64,000 nt of DNA, from NCBI RefSeq assembly GCF_042670205.1, contig NZ_JBHUWD010000009.1, forward strand, positions 39,792 through 103,791, in the 5' to 3' direction. Source of the DNA: Luteimicrobium sp042670205 (lineage in GTDB: Bacteria > Actinomycetota > Actinomycetes > Actinomycetales > Cellulomonadaceae). Position 1 is the first letter of the stretch. Each line of letters starts with the position of its first letter. Positions 1-8,339 of this stretch are shown one piece after another. Both the position numbers and the translations under genes were made by a program. The notes under the pieces are model-generated. The model saw nothing but the letters and a program-made list of their open reading frames with translations, made no database searches and was not told the DNA's origin.

Positions 1-543
1 CTCGGCGGCGACGTCGTCGTCCACGTCGAGGCGCAGGTGCGCGAGGAGGAGCTGGAGCATCCGCAGCGCGGACGACGCGCGCTCGCCCCAGCTCGACAGG
101 TAGGAGAACTGCCACCACCACAGGGCCTCGACGCGGTCGCCCGCGTCGTCGTGGGCGATGCCCTGGGTGAGGGCGTCGGCGACCGTCGCAAGGTCCGCCG
201 ACAGCGACGCCTGCCCGGTCTCGGGCCCGAGCACGGGGTCGACGACCTCGACGTAGCCGTCGAGCCCGTCGAGGACGCGCGCCAGCCCGATCCGCAGCGG
301 GTCGAGATCGAGGTCGGGGCCGGTGTCCGGCTCGAAGCGCTCCGACGGCACGACGTCCACCATCGCGCCGAGCCGCGCGCCGCACGCGAGCAGGTCGGAC
401 GTGGCGAGCAGGAGCAGCGGGATGGCCGCGTCGACCGCTCGGCCCGACGCCACCTCGGCGACCGTCGCGACGAACGCGCGGGCGTGCCGGCTCGTCGAGG
501 CCGCGACCTCGGCGAGCTCCTCGGGCGCCATCGTGGGCGTCAC
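1..543 (-). CDS. DUF5063 domain protein (3' end outside window)
   Basis: The gene reads leftward and is cut by the window edge, so only the first ~181 codons are visible. The translation ends in a WWWQFSYLSSWGERASSALR-like stretch followed by LLLAHLRLDV, which is the pattern I associate with DUF5063, a family of unknown function usually encoded directly after recR in actinobacteria. The GTG start at 543 lies 1 nt after the recR stop, so the two are probably one transcript and translationally coupled. An in-frame ATG at 531 is an alternative start. The protein is soluble with no signal peptide. Function is unknown; linkage to recR is the only hint. Confidence 0.75.
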   Translation of the reverse strand, partial: MTPTMAPEELAEVAASTSRHARAFVATVAEVASGRAVDAAIPLLLLATSDLLACGARLGAMVDVVPSERFEPDTGPDLDLDPLRIGLARVLDGLDGYVEVVDPVLGPETGQASLSADLATVADALTQGIAHDDAGDRVEALWWWQFSYLSSWGERASSALRMLQLLLAHLRLDVDDDVAAE

Positions 544-544
544 G

Positions 545-1144
545 TCAGGCACCGATCACCCTCCTGCCCTCGAACGCACGGCCGAGCGTGACCTCGTCCG
601 CGTACTCCAAGTCTCCGCCCACCGGGAGGCCGGACGCGAGGCGAGTGACTCGGACCCCCATGGGCGTCAGGAGCCGCGCCAGGTAGGTGGCGGTGGCCTC
701 GCCCTCGACGTTCGGGTCGGTCGCGAGGATGACCTCGGTGACCGTGCCGTCGGCGAGGCGCGTGAGCAGCTCCTTGATCCGCAGGTCGTCCGGCCCGACG
801 TTCTCGATGGGGTTGATGGCCCCGCCGAGCACGTGGTAGCGCCCGCGGAACTCGCGCGTGCGCTCGATCGCGACGACGTCCTTGGGCTCCTCGACCACGC
901 AGATGACGCTCGGGTTGCGCCGCGGGTCGCGGCAGATCTTGCACTGCACGTCCTCGGCGACGTTGCCGCAGCTCTCGCAGAAACGGACCTTCTCCTTGAC
1001 CTGCGTGAGGGCGTCCGTGAGCCGGCGGACGTCCGCCGGGTCGGAGGCAAGCAGGTGGAACGCGATGCGCTGCGCGCTCTTGGGCCCGACGCCGGGCAGC
1101 CGGCCGAGCTCGTCGATCAGGTCCTGGACCGCGCCTTCGTACAC
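545..1144 (-). CDS. recR: Recombination mediator RecR
   Basis: RecR is the 199-residue ring-forming protein that acts with RecO and RecF to load RecA at gaps in damaged DNA. The N-terminal helix-hairpin-helix is visible (LGRLPGVGPKSAQR, residues 13-26). A four-cysteine zinc finger follows (C56, C59, C68, C71), then a Toprim domain containing VVEEPKDVVAIE and ATDPNVEGEATA. Length is normal for the family. It stands between the upstream secreted protein gene, separated by a long hairpin, and the DUF5063 gene that follows after 1 nt. The dnaX gene lies a few kb upstream on the same strand, the usual actinobacterial neighbourhood. Confidence 0.97.
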   Translation of the reverse strand: MYEGAVQDLIDELGRLPGVGPKSAQRIAFHLLASDPADVRRLTDALTQVKEKVRFCESCGNVAEDVQCKICRDPRRNPSVICVVEEPKDVVAIERTREFRGRYHVLGGAINPIENVGPDDLRIKELLTRLADGTVTEVILATDPNVEGEATATYLARLLTPMGVRVTRLASGLPVGGDLEYADEVTLGRAFEGRRVIGA

Positions 1145-1199
1145 CCCGCAAGCCTATGCGCCGCCGCCCACCCGCGAGGTCCGGCCACGCGCCCGCACG

Positions 1200-1241
1200 T
1201 GTCAGAAGCTCACGGCACCAAGGTGCCGTGAGCTTCTGACA
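1200..1241. repeat. Long perfect palindrome, 20-bp arms
   Basis: Arms 1200-1219 and 1222-1241 are exact reverse complements with only AA between them. The element follows the stop of the minus-strand secreted protein gene and precedes recR, so on that strand it could terminate transcription. There is no T-run after it. It belongs to a set of similarly built palindromes in this window, each with a different arm sequence; this one starts TGTCAGAAG. Confidence 0.85.
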
Positions 1242-1264
1242 GCTCGAGGGGCGGCGCCGTCGGG

Positions 1265-2461
1265 CTAGCGGTGCCCGAAGGTGATCGTCACGAACCGCGG
1301 GCGGTTGTTGTTCGCGTCCGCGAGCAGGTCGTCACCGACCTGCGAGTTCACGTTGTACGAGACGACCAGCTCGCCCGGACGGCTGATGTCCGGGTGGGCC
1401 GCCACGTTGTAGGGCGCGTAGATGTGCCCCACGCCCTCGGGCGCGGTGTACACCGCGGTGCGGTTCACGAACGGCCCGGTGGGCGAGTCCGACGTCGCGA
1501 CGTAGATCTGGTGGTCCGTGAAGATCCCCGTCGCGGTGGTCGTGAGGACGAACTGTCCGTCCATCGGGGTGACGCTGTACGACGCGCCGACGTCGTCGCC
1601 GATGGGCGCCGCCGCCGACTCGTCGGTCGACCAGCCGGTGCCGTCGAAGAACTGCCAGCTCATCTCGGCCAGGTGCCCGACGCGCGCTCGCGCCACGTAC
1701 ATGACGCCGGCGTTCTGCCCGTAGACGTAGATGTGTCCGCCGCAGCGCACGAGCTCGTTGCCCCACTCGACGCCGCCCGGCGTGCCGTAGGTGGGCGTGA
1801 TCTTCTCGACGTGGAGGTCCTTCGTGGACAGCGTCGCGATGTCCATGCCGAGCCAGCCGAAGTTCCAGGGCGGCGGTCCGTCCGTCGTGCCGGTCCGGCC
1901 CTCGAAGAGCAGCAGCTTGCCGCCGTCGACGATGCCGTCGCTGTTCCAGTACCAAGGGTCGCCCGTGCTCCCGGGTGGGGAGACGAGCGACTCGGGCGCG
2001 TCCTGGGTGCCGCCCGTGATGGTCGTGTCGGGCAGCCCGTCACGGCCGCCGAGCACCGCGGAGCCGTGGATGAAGCCCGGCTGGGTCATGCTCTCGTCCG
2101 GGTTCACGGGTCCGAGGAACGTGTCGTTCATGAGCCACACGACGCCCTTGCCGGGCACCGTCGTCGAGTAGACCCCGTCCGACGCCGCCCAGCCGCCCTG
2201 GTCGGCCCAGCCCCCTCCGCTGTTGCCGAAGTCGCGGAAGGCCTGCGTGAACTGCGTGTTCGCGGTCGCGCCGGTCGGGACGAGGGCGCCGTGGTGGGCA
2301 CCGGCGCCGCACTGGCCGAGGCTGCCGGTGCCGGCCGGTGGCGCGCCGTCGGATCCGGCGGTGGCGGCCTGGGCGGGCGCCACCGCGAGGCTGAGGACGC
2401 CGATCGTGGCCGCGGCCAGGATCGGCGCGGCAAGGGTTCGAGCCAACGTTCTTCGTGCCAT
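1265..2461 (-). CDS. Secreted DUF5005/DUF4185-like propeller protein
   Basis: The protein has 398 residues with a Sec signal peptide: basic start MARRTLAR, a hydrophobic stretch, and probable cleavage after APAQAATA near residue 33. The mature part carries WLMNDTFLG, WYWNSDGIVDGG and repeated aromatic/Gly-rich blades, resembling DUF5005/DUF4185 proteins predicted to fold as five-bladed beta-propellers related to glycoside-acting enzymes. A function in extracellular polysaccharide use is inference only. ATG 2461 is preceded by an AGAGGAC ribosome site. A CAACGTTG LacI-type motif lies about 55 bp upstream, which would suit a carbohydrate-regulated gene. The 1200-1241 hairpin follows its stop. 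Confidence 0.7.
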   Translation of the reverse strand: MARRTLARTLAAPILAAATIGVLSLAVAPAQAATAGSDGAPPAGTGSLGQCGAGAHHGALVPTGATANTQFTQAFRDFGNSGGGWADQGGWAASDGVYSTTVPGKGVVWLMNDTFLGPVNPDESMTQPGFIHGSAVLGGRDGLPDTTITGGTQDAPESLVSPPGSTGDPWYWNSDGIVDGGKLLLFEGRTGTTDGPPPWNFGWLGMDIATLSTKDLHVEKITPTYGTPGGVEWGNELVRCGGHIYVYGQNAGVMYVARARVGHLAEMSWQFFDGTGWSTDESAAAPIGDDVGASYSVTPMDGQFVLTTTATGIFTDHQIYVATSDSPTGPFVNRTAVYTAPEGVGHIYAPYNVAAHPDISRPGELVVSYNVNSQVGDDLLADANNNRPRFVTITFGHR

Positions 2462-2513
2462 GAGAGTCCTCTCGTGGATGGCCGCGTCGTCGATGACGCG
2501 GCGGACAGGGTGC

Positions 2514-2527
2514 CAACGTCAACGTTG
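2514..2527. promoter_or_regulatory. Possible LacI-family operator
   Basis: CAACGTCAACGTTG contains the perfect 8-bp palindrome CAACGTTG (2520-2527) plus an extra direct half-site. It lies about 55 bp before the start codon at 2461. Central AACGTT cores are typical of LacI-family operators that control sugar genes in actinobacteria. No LacI gene is adjacent, so the regulator would act in trans. Confidence 0.4.
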
Positions 2528-2624
2528 TCACTCGATTCATCCAACTACGTGAGGAACTGGATCACAAGAGGAGCCGCGCGGCCGGCGGCCTCGCGAGCGA
2601 CGAAGGTTCGGCGCGCCCGCCGAG

Positions 2625-3056
2625 TTAGGGGTGGTCGGCCACGAGCTCGACCTCGAACCCGTCACCGTCCTCGAGGTACGCGGCGTAGTGGTCAGGACCG
2701 CCCGCGTGCGGGTACCGGTCGGCGAAGAGCTGCCGCCACCCGTGCCCGACGGCGTCCCTCGCCAGGGCGTCCACGTCGCCGGGTGTGCCAGCCCAGAAGG
2801 CGAGGTGGTTGACGCCGGGGCGGACCCGGTCGTGCGGGACGGGCCGCACGTCGGGCCCGGACTCGAGCACGAGGTAGGTCGAGCCGAGGTCCCAGCGCGA
2901 CCCGTCGGTCCACGTCGAGGTGCGCTCGTAGCCGAGGCGGCCGAGCAGCCAGCCCCACGACCGGTCCGCGCGGGCGTGGTCGGGCACCCAGACCTCCACG
3001 TGGTGAAGACCTCGGGGCGGCGCCGGCGTCGCAGGGCGCACCTCGTCGTCCGGCAT
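2625..3056 (-). CDS. VOC (glyoxalase/bleomycin-resistance fold) protein
   Basis: A 143-residue single-module vicinal oxygen chelate protein. GLHHVEVWVPD at the N-terminus, VNHLAFWAG in the middle and AYLEDGDGFEVELV at the end supply the His/Glu pattern of metal-binding VOC domains. The ATG at 3056 comes 2 nt after the dnaX stop codon, so the gene is probably read through from dnaX by translational coupling. A substrate cannot be assigned; VOC proteins include dioxygenases, isomerases and drug-binding proteins. TAA stop at 2625. Confidence 0.8.
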   Translation of the reverse strand: MPDDEVRPATPAPPRGLHHVEVWVPDHARADRSWGWLLGRLGYERTSTWTDGSRWDLGSTYLVLESGPDVRPVPHDRVRPGVNHLAFWAGTPGDVDALARDAVGHGWRQLFADRYPHAGGPDHYAAYLEDGDGFEVELVADHP

Positions 3057-3058
3057 GG

Positions 3059-6000
3059 TCACTCGCGCTGGTCGACGATCTCGTCGATCACGGTCCCGCC
3101 GAGGAGCTGCGCGACGAGCGCCGGACCCACGAGGTTCAGCGGCGCAGCGCCGCCCGGGCCGGCGTTGCCCGGTCCACCCGGTCCGCGTCCGCCCTGCGAG
3201 CGGGGGCTCGGTGTGGCGTCGTCGTCCCAGGGCGGGGCGTCGTCGTCGGGGGCCGCTGCTGGGCGAGCCGCCGCCGGCACAGGGGCGTGGGCGCGAGGGG
3301 CGGCCGCGGCCGCGCGTGCGGCCGCCGCCCCGGTCAGCACGGGCGCGGGCGCCGACACGGGGGCGGCGGGCGTAGGCGCCGCCGTCCTCGCGGGCGGCGC
3401 TGCCGAGGACGCGGACGCGGTCACCGTCGCGGGCCGCGCGGAAGCCGCCGATGTGGTGGCCGCGGGTCGTGCGCCCGGACCCGCTCCCCCGCCGGAGGGT
3501 CGGGGAGCCCACGACCCACCGTCGTCCGGGAAGGGGCCGTCGTCCGGCGGCTCGGCGACCGGGATGCCGTCGTAGGACGCCGGCTCGTCGGCAGCCTGGG
3601 GCGCGCTCGGCTCGGCAGGTGCGGACGGGCGAGCCCCGGACTGCGTCGCGGGAGCGGACGCACGGGCGTCCGTCACGGGCCGGTCCGCGGCGGGACGGTC
3701 CGTCGCGCCCCCCGGTGCGGGGACCTCGTCACGCTGCCCGGGCGACGCCGACGAGGCGGCGGTCGGTCCGTCGGCGGGCGTCGCGGGCTGCGCGGCGGCG
3801 CCCGGCGCACTCACCGTCGCCGGCGCTGCGCCGGCGCTCGCGGAGGTGGCGGGGACGTCGGTCGCGCCCGGCGCGCTGCGGGGGGTCCCTGCGAGCCACG
3901 CGGCGTCCGCCGCCGACGCGTGGTCGGGCCGGGCCGCCGGCTGCTCGGCCGCGGCGCGACGAGCGGGCACGTCGGGCGCGCCGTCCTCGGCGGTGCCCGG
4001 CCGGTCGTCGGCCGCGCTGTCGCCACTCGGCTCGCCGGCGTCCGCGGCGTGGGCACCGGGGGTGTCGGTGTCCGCGGGGCCGGCGGAGGGTGCGCTCGGA
4101 GCGGGGCCTCGGTGGCCGGGGGCGTCGGCGCCGCCGTCGTCGTCCTGGGGCGCCTGACGGTGCTCGGCGCGCGGCCGGGCGACCGGCGCCGGGGTACCAC
4201 CCACGACCGCGCTGACCTTCACCGGGAAGCCGAGAGTCTCGTAGACCGCCTTCTCGACCGCCTCGGCCTTGCCGCTCTGGAGCGCGCGCTGCAGGCCCGG
4301 GGAACTGAACGACAGCGTGAGCACGTTGCCCTCGAGCGACGCGACGGTGGCGTTGGGGGCGACGAGGCTCCACGCGCTCCGGCTGGACCGGGCCAGCGTC
4401 GCGAGGACCTCGTCCCAGCGCCGTCGGATCAGCTCGCTCTCGACGTGCGCGACGTTCGACCCGCCCACGGGCGCAGCGGCTGCGACGGCCGGATCGGCGG
4501 GCACCACGGGCGCGGGCTCCGGGGCGGTGGCGCCGGCGTCCGAGCCGTCCTCACCGGCCGGCTCGGTCTCGGTCGAGGGCGGGTCCGCCGGTGCGCCCTC
4601 GCCTTCTCCCTGCGGATGATCGGACGACGCGTCGTCCGCAGCCGAGGCGGGCTCGTCGTCCGCCACGGACCCCGAGCCGGACTCGGGCTCGGGCTCGGGC
4701 GCAGAGGGCGCCGGCACCACGGGCTCAGCGGCGGCCGCAGGCGCCGGACGCTCCGCGGGAGCGGGACGCTCCGCGGGCGCTGGAACCTCGACGGGCCGGA
4801 GGGCACGCGACGCCGGGACGTCCCCGGCAGGGAGCGCAGCCGGCAAGGACCCGCCACCGCTGCCGACCCAGCCCCGCTCCAACCGGTCGAGCCGCGCGCC
4901 GAACCCGGCGGCGCCGTCGTCGGCACCGGGGAGCAGGAGGCGCGCGCACAGCAGCTCGAGGTGGAGGCGGGGCGAGGTCGCGCCGGTCATCTCGGTGAGC
5001 GCGGCGTTCGCGAGGTCCGCTGCCCGGGACAGCTCGCCGAGGCCGAGCGCGGTCGACTGGGCGCGCATGCGGTCGAGCTGGTCGCTCGGCAGGTCGCCGA
5101 GCGCGGCGACCGCCTCGCCGTCCGCGACGACGAGCACGATGAGGTCGCGCAGGCGCTCGAGGACGTCCTCCACGAAGCGCCGCGGCTCGTGCCCCGACTC
5201 GATGACCCGCTCGACGACCCGGAACATGCTCGCGCCGTCGCGGGCCGCGAGCGCCCCGACGACGTCGTCGAGCAGGGTCGCGTGCGTGTAGCCGAGGAGG
5301 GCCACGGCCTGCTCGTAGTCGAGGACGCGGCGCCGCTGCCCGGACTCGCCGGACCCGGGGGCCTCGTCGGCGCCCGCGATGAGCTGGTCGAGCACGGAGA
5401 GCGTGTCGCGGACGGACCCGCCCCCGGCCCGCACGACGAGCGGCAGCACGCCCGACCCGACCTCGACTCCCTCGGCACGGCACAGCTCGTCCAGGTACGG
5501 GATCAGGACGTCCGGCGGCACGAGGCGGAACGGGTAGTGGTGGGTGCGCGAGCGGATCGTCCCGATGACCTTGTCGGGCTCCGTCGTCGCGAAGATGAAA
5601 CGGACGTGCTCGGGCGGCTCCTCGACGATCTTCAGGAGCGCGTTGAACCCCGCGGACGAGACCATGTGGGCCTCGTCGATGATGAACACCTTGTAGCGGT
5701 CCCGGCTGGGCGCGAAGGTCGCGCGCTCGCGGAGCTCACGGGCGTCGTCGACGCCACCGTGGCTCGCGGCGTCGATCTCGACGACGTCGAGGCTGCCGGA
5801 GCCGCCGCGCGCGAGGTCGACGCACGACGGGCACTCCCCGCACGGGGTGTCGATCGGGTGCTCGGGGGTGTTCGCGTGGCAGTTGAGCGTGCGCGCGAGG
5901 ATGCGCGCGGACGTCGTCTTGCCGCAGCCGCGAGGCCCGGAGAAGAGGTACGCATGGTTGACGCGGCCGGTGCGGAGCGCCTGCATGAGGGGCCCCGTGA

Positions 6001-6067
6001 CGTGCTCCTGACCGATGACCTCGGCGAAGGTCTCCGGGCGGTAGCGGCGGTAGAGGGCTGTGCTCAC
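3059..6067 (-). CDS. dnaX: DNA polymerase III subunit gamma/tau
   Basis: Clamp-loader ATPase of the replisome, 1002 residues from GTG 6067 (VSTALYRRYRPETF, the conserved family start). Walker A GPRGCGKT lies at residues 44-51, zinc ligands C63, C76, C79 and C82, and DEAH at 131-134. The AAA+ and collar domains occupy about the first 380 residues. The remainder is a very long Pro/Ala/Asp/Glu-rich low-complexity linker broken by one more ordered block (HVESELIRRRWDEVLATL and following, about residues 540-620), as in other actinobacterial tau proteins. I see no frameshift signal for a short gamma form. A VOC gene follows after 2 nt. Confidence 0.95.
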   Translation of the reverse strand: MSTALYRRYRPETFAEVIGQEHVTGPLMQALRTGRVNHAYLFSGPRGCGKTTSARILARTLNCHANTPEHPIDTPCGECPSCVDLARGGSGSLDVVEIDAASHGGVDDARELRERATFAPSRDRYKVFIIDEAHMVSSAGFNALLKIVEEPPEHVRFIFATTEPDKVIGTIRSRTHHYPFRLVPPDVLIPYLDELCRAEGVEVGSGVLPLVVRAGGGSVRDTLSVLDQLIAGADEAPGSGESGQRRRVLDYEQAVALLGYTHATLLDDVVGALAARDGASMFRVVERVIESGHEPRRFVEDVLERLRDLIVLVVADGEAVAALGDLPSDQLDRMRAQSTALGLGELSRAADLANAALTEMTGATSPRLHLELLCARLLLPGADDGAAGFGARLDRLERGWVGSGGGSLPAALPAGDVPASRALRPVEVPAPAERPAPAERPAPAAAAEPVVPAPSAPEPEPESGSGSVADDEPASAADDASSDHPQGEGEGAPADPPSTETEPAGEDGSDAGATAPEPAPVVPADPAVAAAAPVGGSNVAHVESELIRRRWDEVLATLARSSRSAWSLVAPNATVASLEGNVLTLSFSSPGLQRALQSGKAEAVEKAVYETLGFPVKVSAVVGGTPAPVARPRAEHRQAPQDDDGGADAPGHRGPAPSAPSAGPADTDTPGAHAADAGEPSGDSAADDRPGTAEDGAPDVPARRAAAEQPAARPDHASAADAAWLAGTPRSAPGATDVPATSASAGAAPATVSAPGAAAQPATPADGPTAASSASPGQRDEVPAPGGATDRPAADRPVTDARASAPATQSGARPSAPAEPSAPQAADEPASYDGIPVAEPPDDGPFPDDGGSWAPRPSGGGAGPGARPAATTSAASARPATVTASASSAAPPARTAAPTPAAPVSAPAPVLTGAAAARAAAAAPRAHAPVPAAARPAAAPDDDAPPWDDDATPSPRSQGGRGPGGPGNAGPGGAAPLNLVGPALVAQLLGGTVIDEIVDQRE

Positions 6068-6185
6068 CCCGGCAACTGTAGACGCCGCCCCTGACGCTCC
6101 GGGAGTCGTCCACCGCACGGCCTCGGGCACGATCTCACCCGGCTCCGGTCCCCCGCGACGGAGCCGCCGGGCATACCGTTCCGCC

Positions 6186-7043
6186 ATGGCGAAGGAGCAG
6201 CAGAAGCAGAAGAAGGGCAAGCGGCCGGCCCGCCTGCCCGACGACGTGTACGAGGCCGAGCTGTTCCGTCTCCAGGCGGAGCTGGTCAAGCTCCAGCAGT
6301 GGGTCCGCGCGACGGGGGCGCGCGTCGTCGTCGTGTTCGAGGGGCGCGACGCGGCCGGCAAGGGCGGCACGATCAAGCGCATCACCGAGTACCTCAGCCC
6401 GCGCGTCGCGCGGATCGCGGCCCTGCCCGTGCCGACCGAGCGCGAGAAGTCGCAGTGGTACTTCCAGCGCTACGTCGCGCACCTGCCCGCCGCGGGCGAG
6501 ATCGTCCTGTTCGACCGGTCCTGGTACAACCGGGCCGGCGTCGAGAAGGTCATGGGCTACTGCACGCCGCAGGAGCACGCCCGGTTCCTGCGCCAGACGC
6601 CGATCTTCGAGCAGATGCTCATCGACGACGGCATCCTGCTGCGCAAGTACTGGTTCTCCGTGTCCGACGCCGAGCAGCTCAAGCGGTTCCGGTCGCGCCT
6701 GACCGACCCCGTGCGCCGGTGGAAGCTGAGCCCCACGGACCTCGAGTCGATCAACCGCTGGGAGGACTACTCGCGAGCGAAGGACGAGATGTTCGTCCAC
6801 ACGGACCTGGCCGCGAGCCCGTGGTTCGTCGTCGAGTCGGACGTCAAGAAGCACGCACGGATCAACATGATCTCGCACCTGCTGTCGACGATCCCGTACG
6901 AGGACGTGGCCGCCGGGGAGGAGATCTCGCTGCCCGACCGGCCGGCGGCGTCGCGCGGCTACGAGCGTCCGCCGCGCGAGCTCAACACCTACGTGCCCGA
7001 CTCCGCGCTCTCGCTCCTCGGGGACCCCGAGCGCTCGCTCTGA
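6186..7043 (+). CDS. ppk2: Polyphosphate kinase 2 family protein
   Basis: A 285-residue PPK2-type kinase that transfers phosphate between polyphosphate and nucleotides in the cytoplasm. Walker A GRDAAGKGG is at residues 53-61 and the Walker B/lid region LFDRSWYNR at 108-116. QWYFQRYV and the C-terminal INMISHLL block are also family hallmarks. The short Lys/Gln-rich N-terminus is disordered. This length fits a single-domain PPK2; subclass (ADP versus AMP preference) cannot be told by eye. It is divergent from dnaX with about 120 bp between them. Confidence 0.93.
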   Translation: MAKEQQKQKKGKRPARLPDDVYEAELFRLQAELVKLQQWVRATGARVVVVFEGRDAAGKGGTIKRITEYLSPRVARIAALPVPTEREKSQWYFQRYVAHLPAAGEIVLFDRSWYNRAGVEKVMGYCTPQEHARFLRQTPIFEQMLIDDGILLRKYWFSVSDAEQLKRFRSRLTDPVRRWKLSPTDLESINRWEDYSRAKDEMFVHTDLAASPWFVVESDVKKHARINMISHLLSTIPYEDVAAGEEISLPDRPAASRGYERPPRELNTYVPDSALSLLGDPERSL

Positions 7044-7078
7044 GCCGTCCGGGCCGCGGCGGGAACCGGGGAAAGTAA

Positions 7079-7174
7079 GGACCCCCCGCACACCCGCCAG
7101 AGCCCGCCTGCCCTTGCTACCTTCCGGTCCTGGGGGAGTTCAGCAGGATGACGCCGCACGAGGGGTCTGCGTCC
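7079..7174 (-). ncRNA. ffs: Signal recognition particle RNA (4.5S-like)
   Basis: On the minus strand the RNA reads CUGAACUCCCCCAGGACCGG then AAGGUAGCAAGGG. This is the conserved SRP S-domain: the GGAAG tetraloop region and the asymmetric AGCA loop bound by Ffh. The 5' GGAC and the 3' GUCC ends pair, and the flanking strands form the rest of one long hairpin of about 96 nt, the small bacterial form. It lies near dnaX on the same strand, as is common in actinobacteria. Ends were set from the closing helix and could be off by a few nt. Confidence 0.9.
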
Positions 7175-7321
7175 AGGGTACCGGACGACGAGCCCCCTCC
7201 GGGACCGCCCTGCGCCCGGCCCGGGGCGCCGCGGGGCCCGGTTTCGGTGGGACCCGGTCCGTCCGGTATCCTCGTGAGGCCGCAGTGCGTGCCGGGCTCG
7301 CCCGACGACGCAGCGCGGCGA

Positions 7322-7407
7322 GGAGGATTCGCCTAGTGGCCTATGGCGCACGCTTGGAAAGCGTGTTGGGTTAACAGCCCTCGGGGGTTCGAATCCCCCA
7401 TCCTCCG
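7322..7407 (+). tRNA. tRNA-Ser (anticodon GGA)
   Basis: Acceptor arms GGAGGAU (7322-7328) and AUCCUCC (7400-7406) pair, with discriminator G at 7407. The anticodon loop CUUGGAAAG shows GGA. The T-arm GGGGGTTCGAATCCCCC and a long variable arm are typical of serine tRNA. The 3' CCA is not fully encoded. Confidence 0.97.
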
Positions 7408-7414
7408 CAGTGTG

Positions 7415-7458
7415 ATGACGCGGGACATCGTTGATCGATGTCCCGCGTCATTTTTTTT
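7415..7458 (+). terminator. Rho-independent terminator of tRNA-Ser
   Basis: A 16-bp perfect stem (7415-7430 with 7436-7451), a 5-nt loop, then a run of eight T (7451-7458). It is the only classic U-tailed terminator I see in the window and lies 8 nt after the tRNA. Confidence 0.93.
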
Positions 7459-7662
7459 GCGCGAGTGCCCCGGCAGGACGGGCTCGACAGGCGTCCTCCT
7501 CGTGCTTGGGACGGCCGCCGTCCTGCGTTTGCGCCACGCACCGGTCGCCGACGGCCAGACGCACGACGTCGAACCCGCCGGCCTGGCCGCGGTGCCGACA
7601 GGGCTCTTCGCGCCGACGCGGGCGGGTGTCTTGCCGCAAGGCTGAACACCTGTATAGCCTGT

Positions 7663-7676
7663 TGAACATGCGTTCA
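7663..7676. promoter_or_regulatory. TetR operator overlapping the start codon
   Basis: TGAAC-ATGC-GTTCA is a perfect inverted repeat whose centre contains the ATG of the TetR gene. Another TGAAC half-site lies 16-20 bp upstream. A TATAGC sequence (7653-7658) immediately before could be the -10 box. Binding here would block both the promoter and translation start of the three-gene operon. Confidence 0.6.
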
Positions 7677-8339
7677 GCACCGCCGGACGACGACCTCACC
7701 GCCCGCGCGCGGATCCGCGACGCCGCGATCGCGCGGTTCGCTGCCGACGGGTTCCGCGTCGGCGTGCGCACGATCGCCGCCGACGCCGACGTGAGCCCCG
7801 GGCTCGTCATCCACCACTTCCGGTCCAAGGAGGGCCTGCGGCGCGCGTGCGACGAGCACGTGCTCGAGCAGATCCACGAGGCCCGTGCCGAGGCCCTCCT
7901 CGCCGCCGACCCGGCGCCGTCGATCCTCCGGCTCGCCGCCGACGAGCACTACGCGTGGCTCGCCACCTACCTGCTGCGCTCGCTCCAGGCCGGTGGCGAC
8001 CTCGCGCGCCGGTTCGTCGCGGACCTCGTCACCGAGACGCGCGACAACCTCGAGGAGGGCGTCGCGTCGGGGAGCGTGCGCCCCTCCCGCGACCCGGACG
8101 CCCGCGCCGAGCAGCTCACGATGATGAGCCTCGGCTACCTGCTGCTCGCGTACGCACTCGAGCCCGAGTCCCCCACCGACCTCGCGTCCTGGGTCGTCGG
8201 CCTGTCCGCGCGCGGCACGCTGCCCGGGCTCGAGGTCTTCACCGAGGGCCTCTTCACCGACCGCCGCTTCCTGGACGCCTTCCTCGCGCAGGACACCACC
8301 CACCCCACGCCCGCCCGCACCACCCAGGAGGATCGATGA
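7668..8339 (+). CDS. TetR/AcrR family regulator of the adjacent exporter
   Basis: A 223-residue regulator. The N-terminal helix-turn-helix is RIRDAAIARFAADGF followed by VRTIAADADVSPGLVIHHF (about residues 13-55). The C-terminal helical ligand domain is typical in length. The ATG at 7668 lies inside the TGAAC/GTTCA inverted repeat, implying autorepression. Its TGA overlaps the ATG of the ABC ATPase gene (ATGA at 8336-8339), so regulator, ATPase and permease form one operon. The likely role is drug-responsive derepression of the exporter; the ligand is unknown. Confidence 0.88.
   Translation: MRSAPPDDDLTARARIRDAAIARFAADGFRVGVRTIAADADVSPGLVIHHFRSKEGLRRACDEHVLEQIHEARAEALLAADPAPSILRLAADEHYAWLATYLLRSLQAGGDLARRFVADLVTETRDNLEEGVASGSVRPSRDPDARAEQLTMMSLGYLLLAYALEPESPTDLASWVVGLSARGTLPGLEVFTEGLFTDRRFLDAFLAQDTTHPTPARTTQEDR

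Noticed and set aside
3287..6094. A 935-residue plus-strand open frame opposite dnaX
   Set aside because: It is the antisense of the GC-rich dnaX coding region. It is rich in Arg/Gly with no family features, while dnaX on the other strand is unmistakable.
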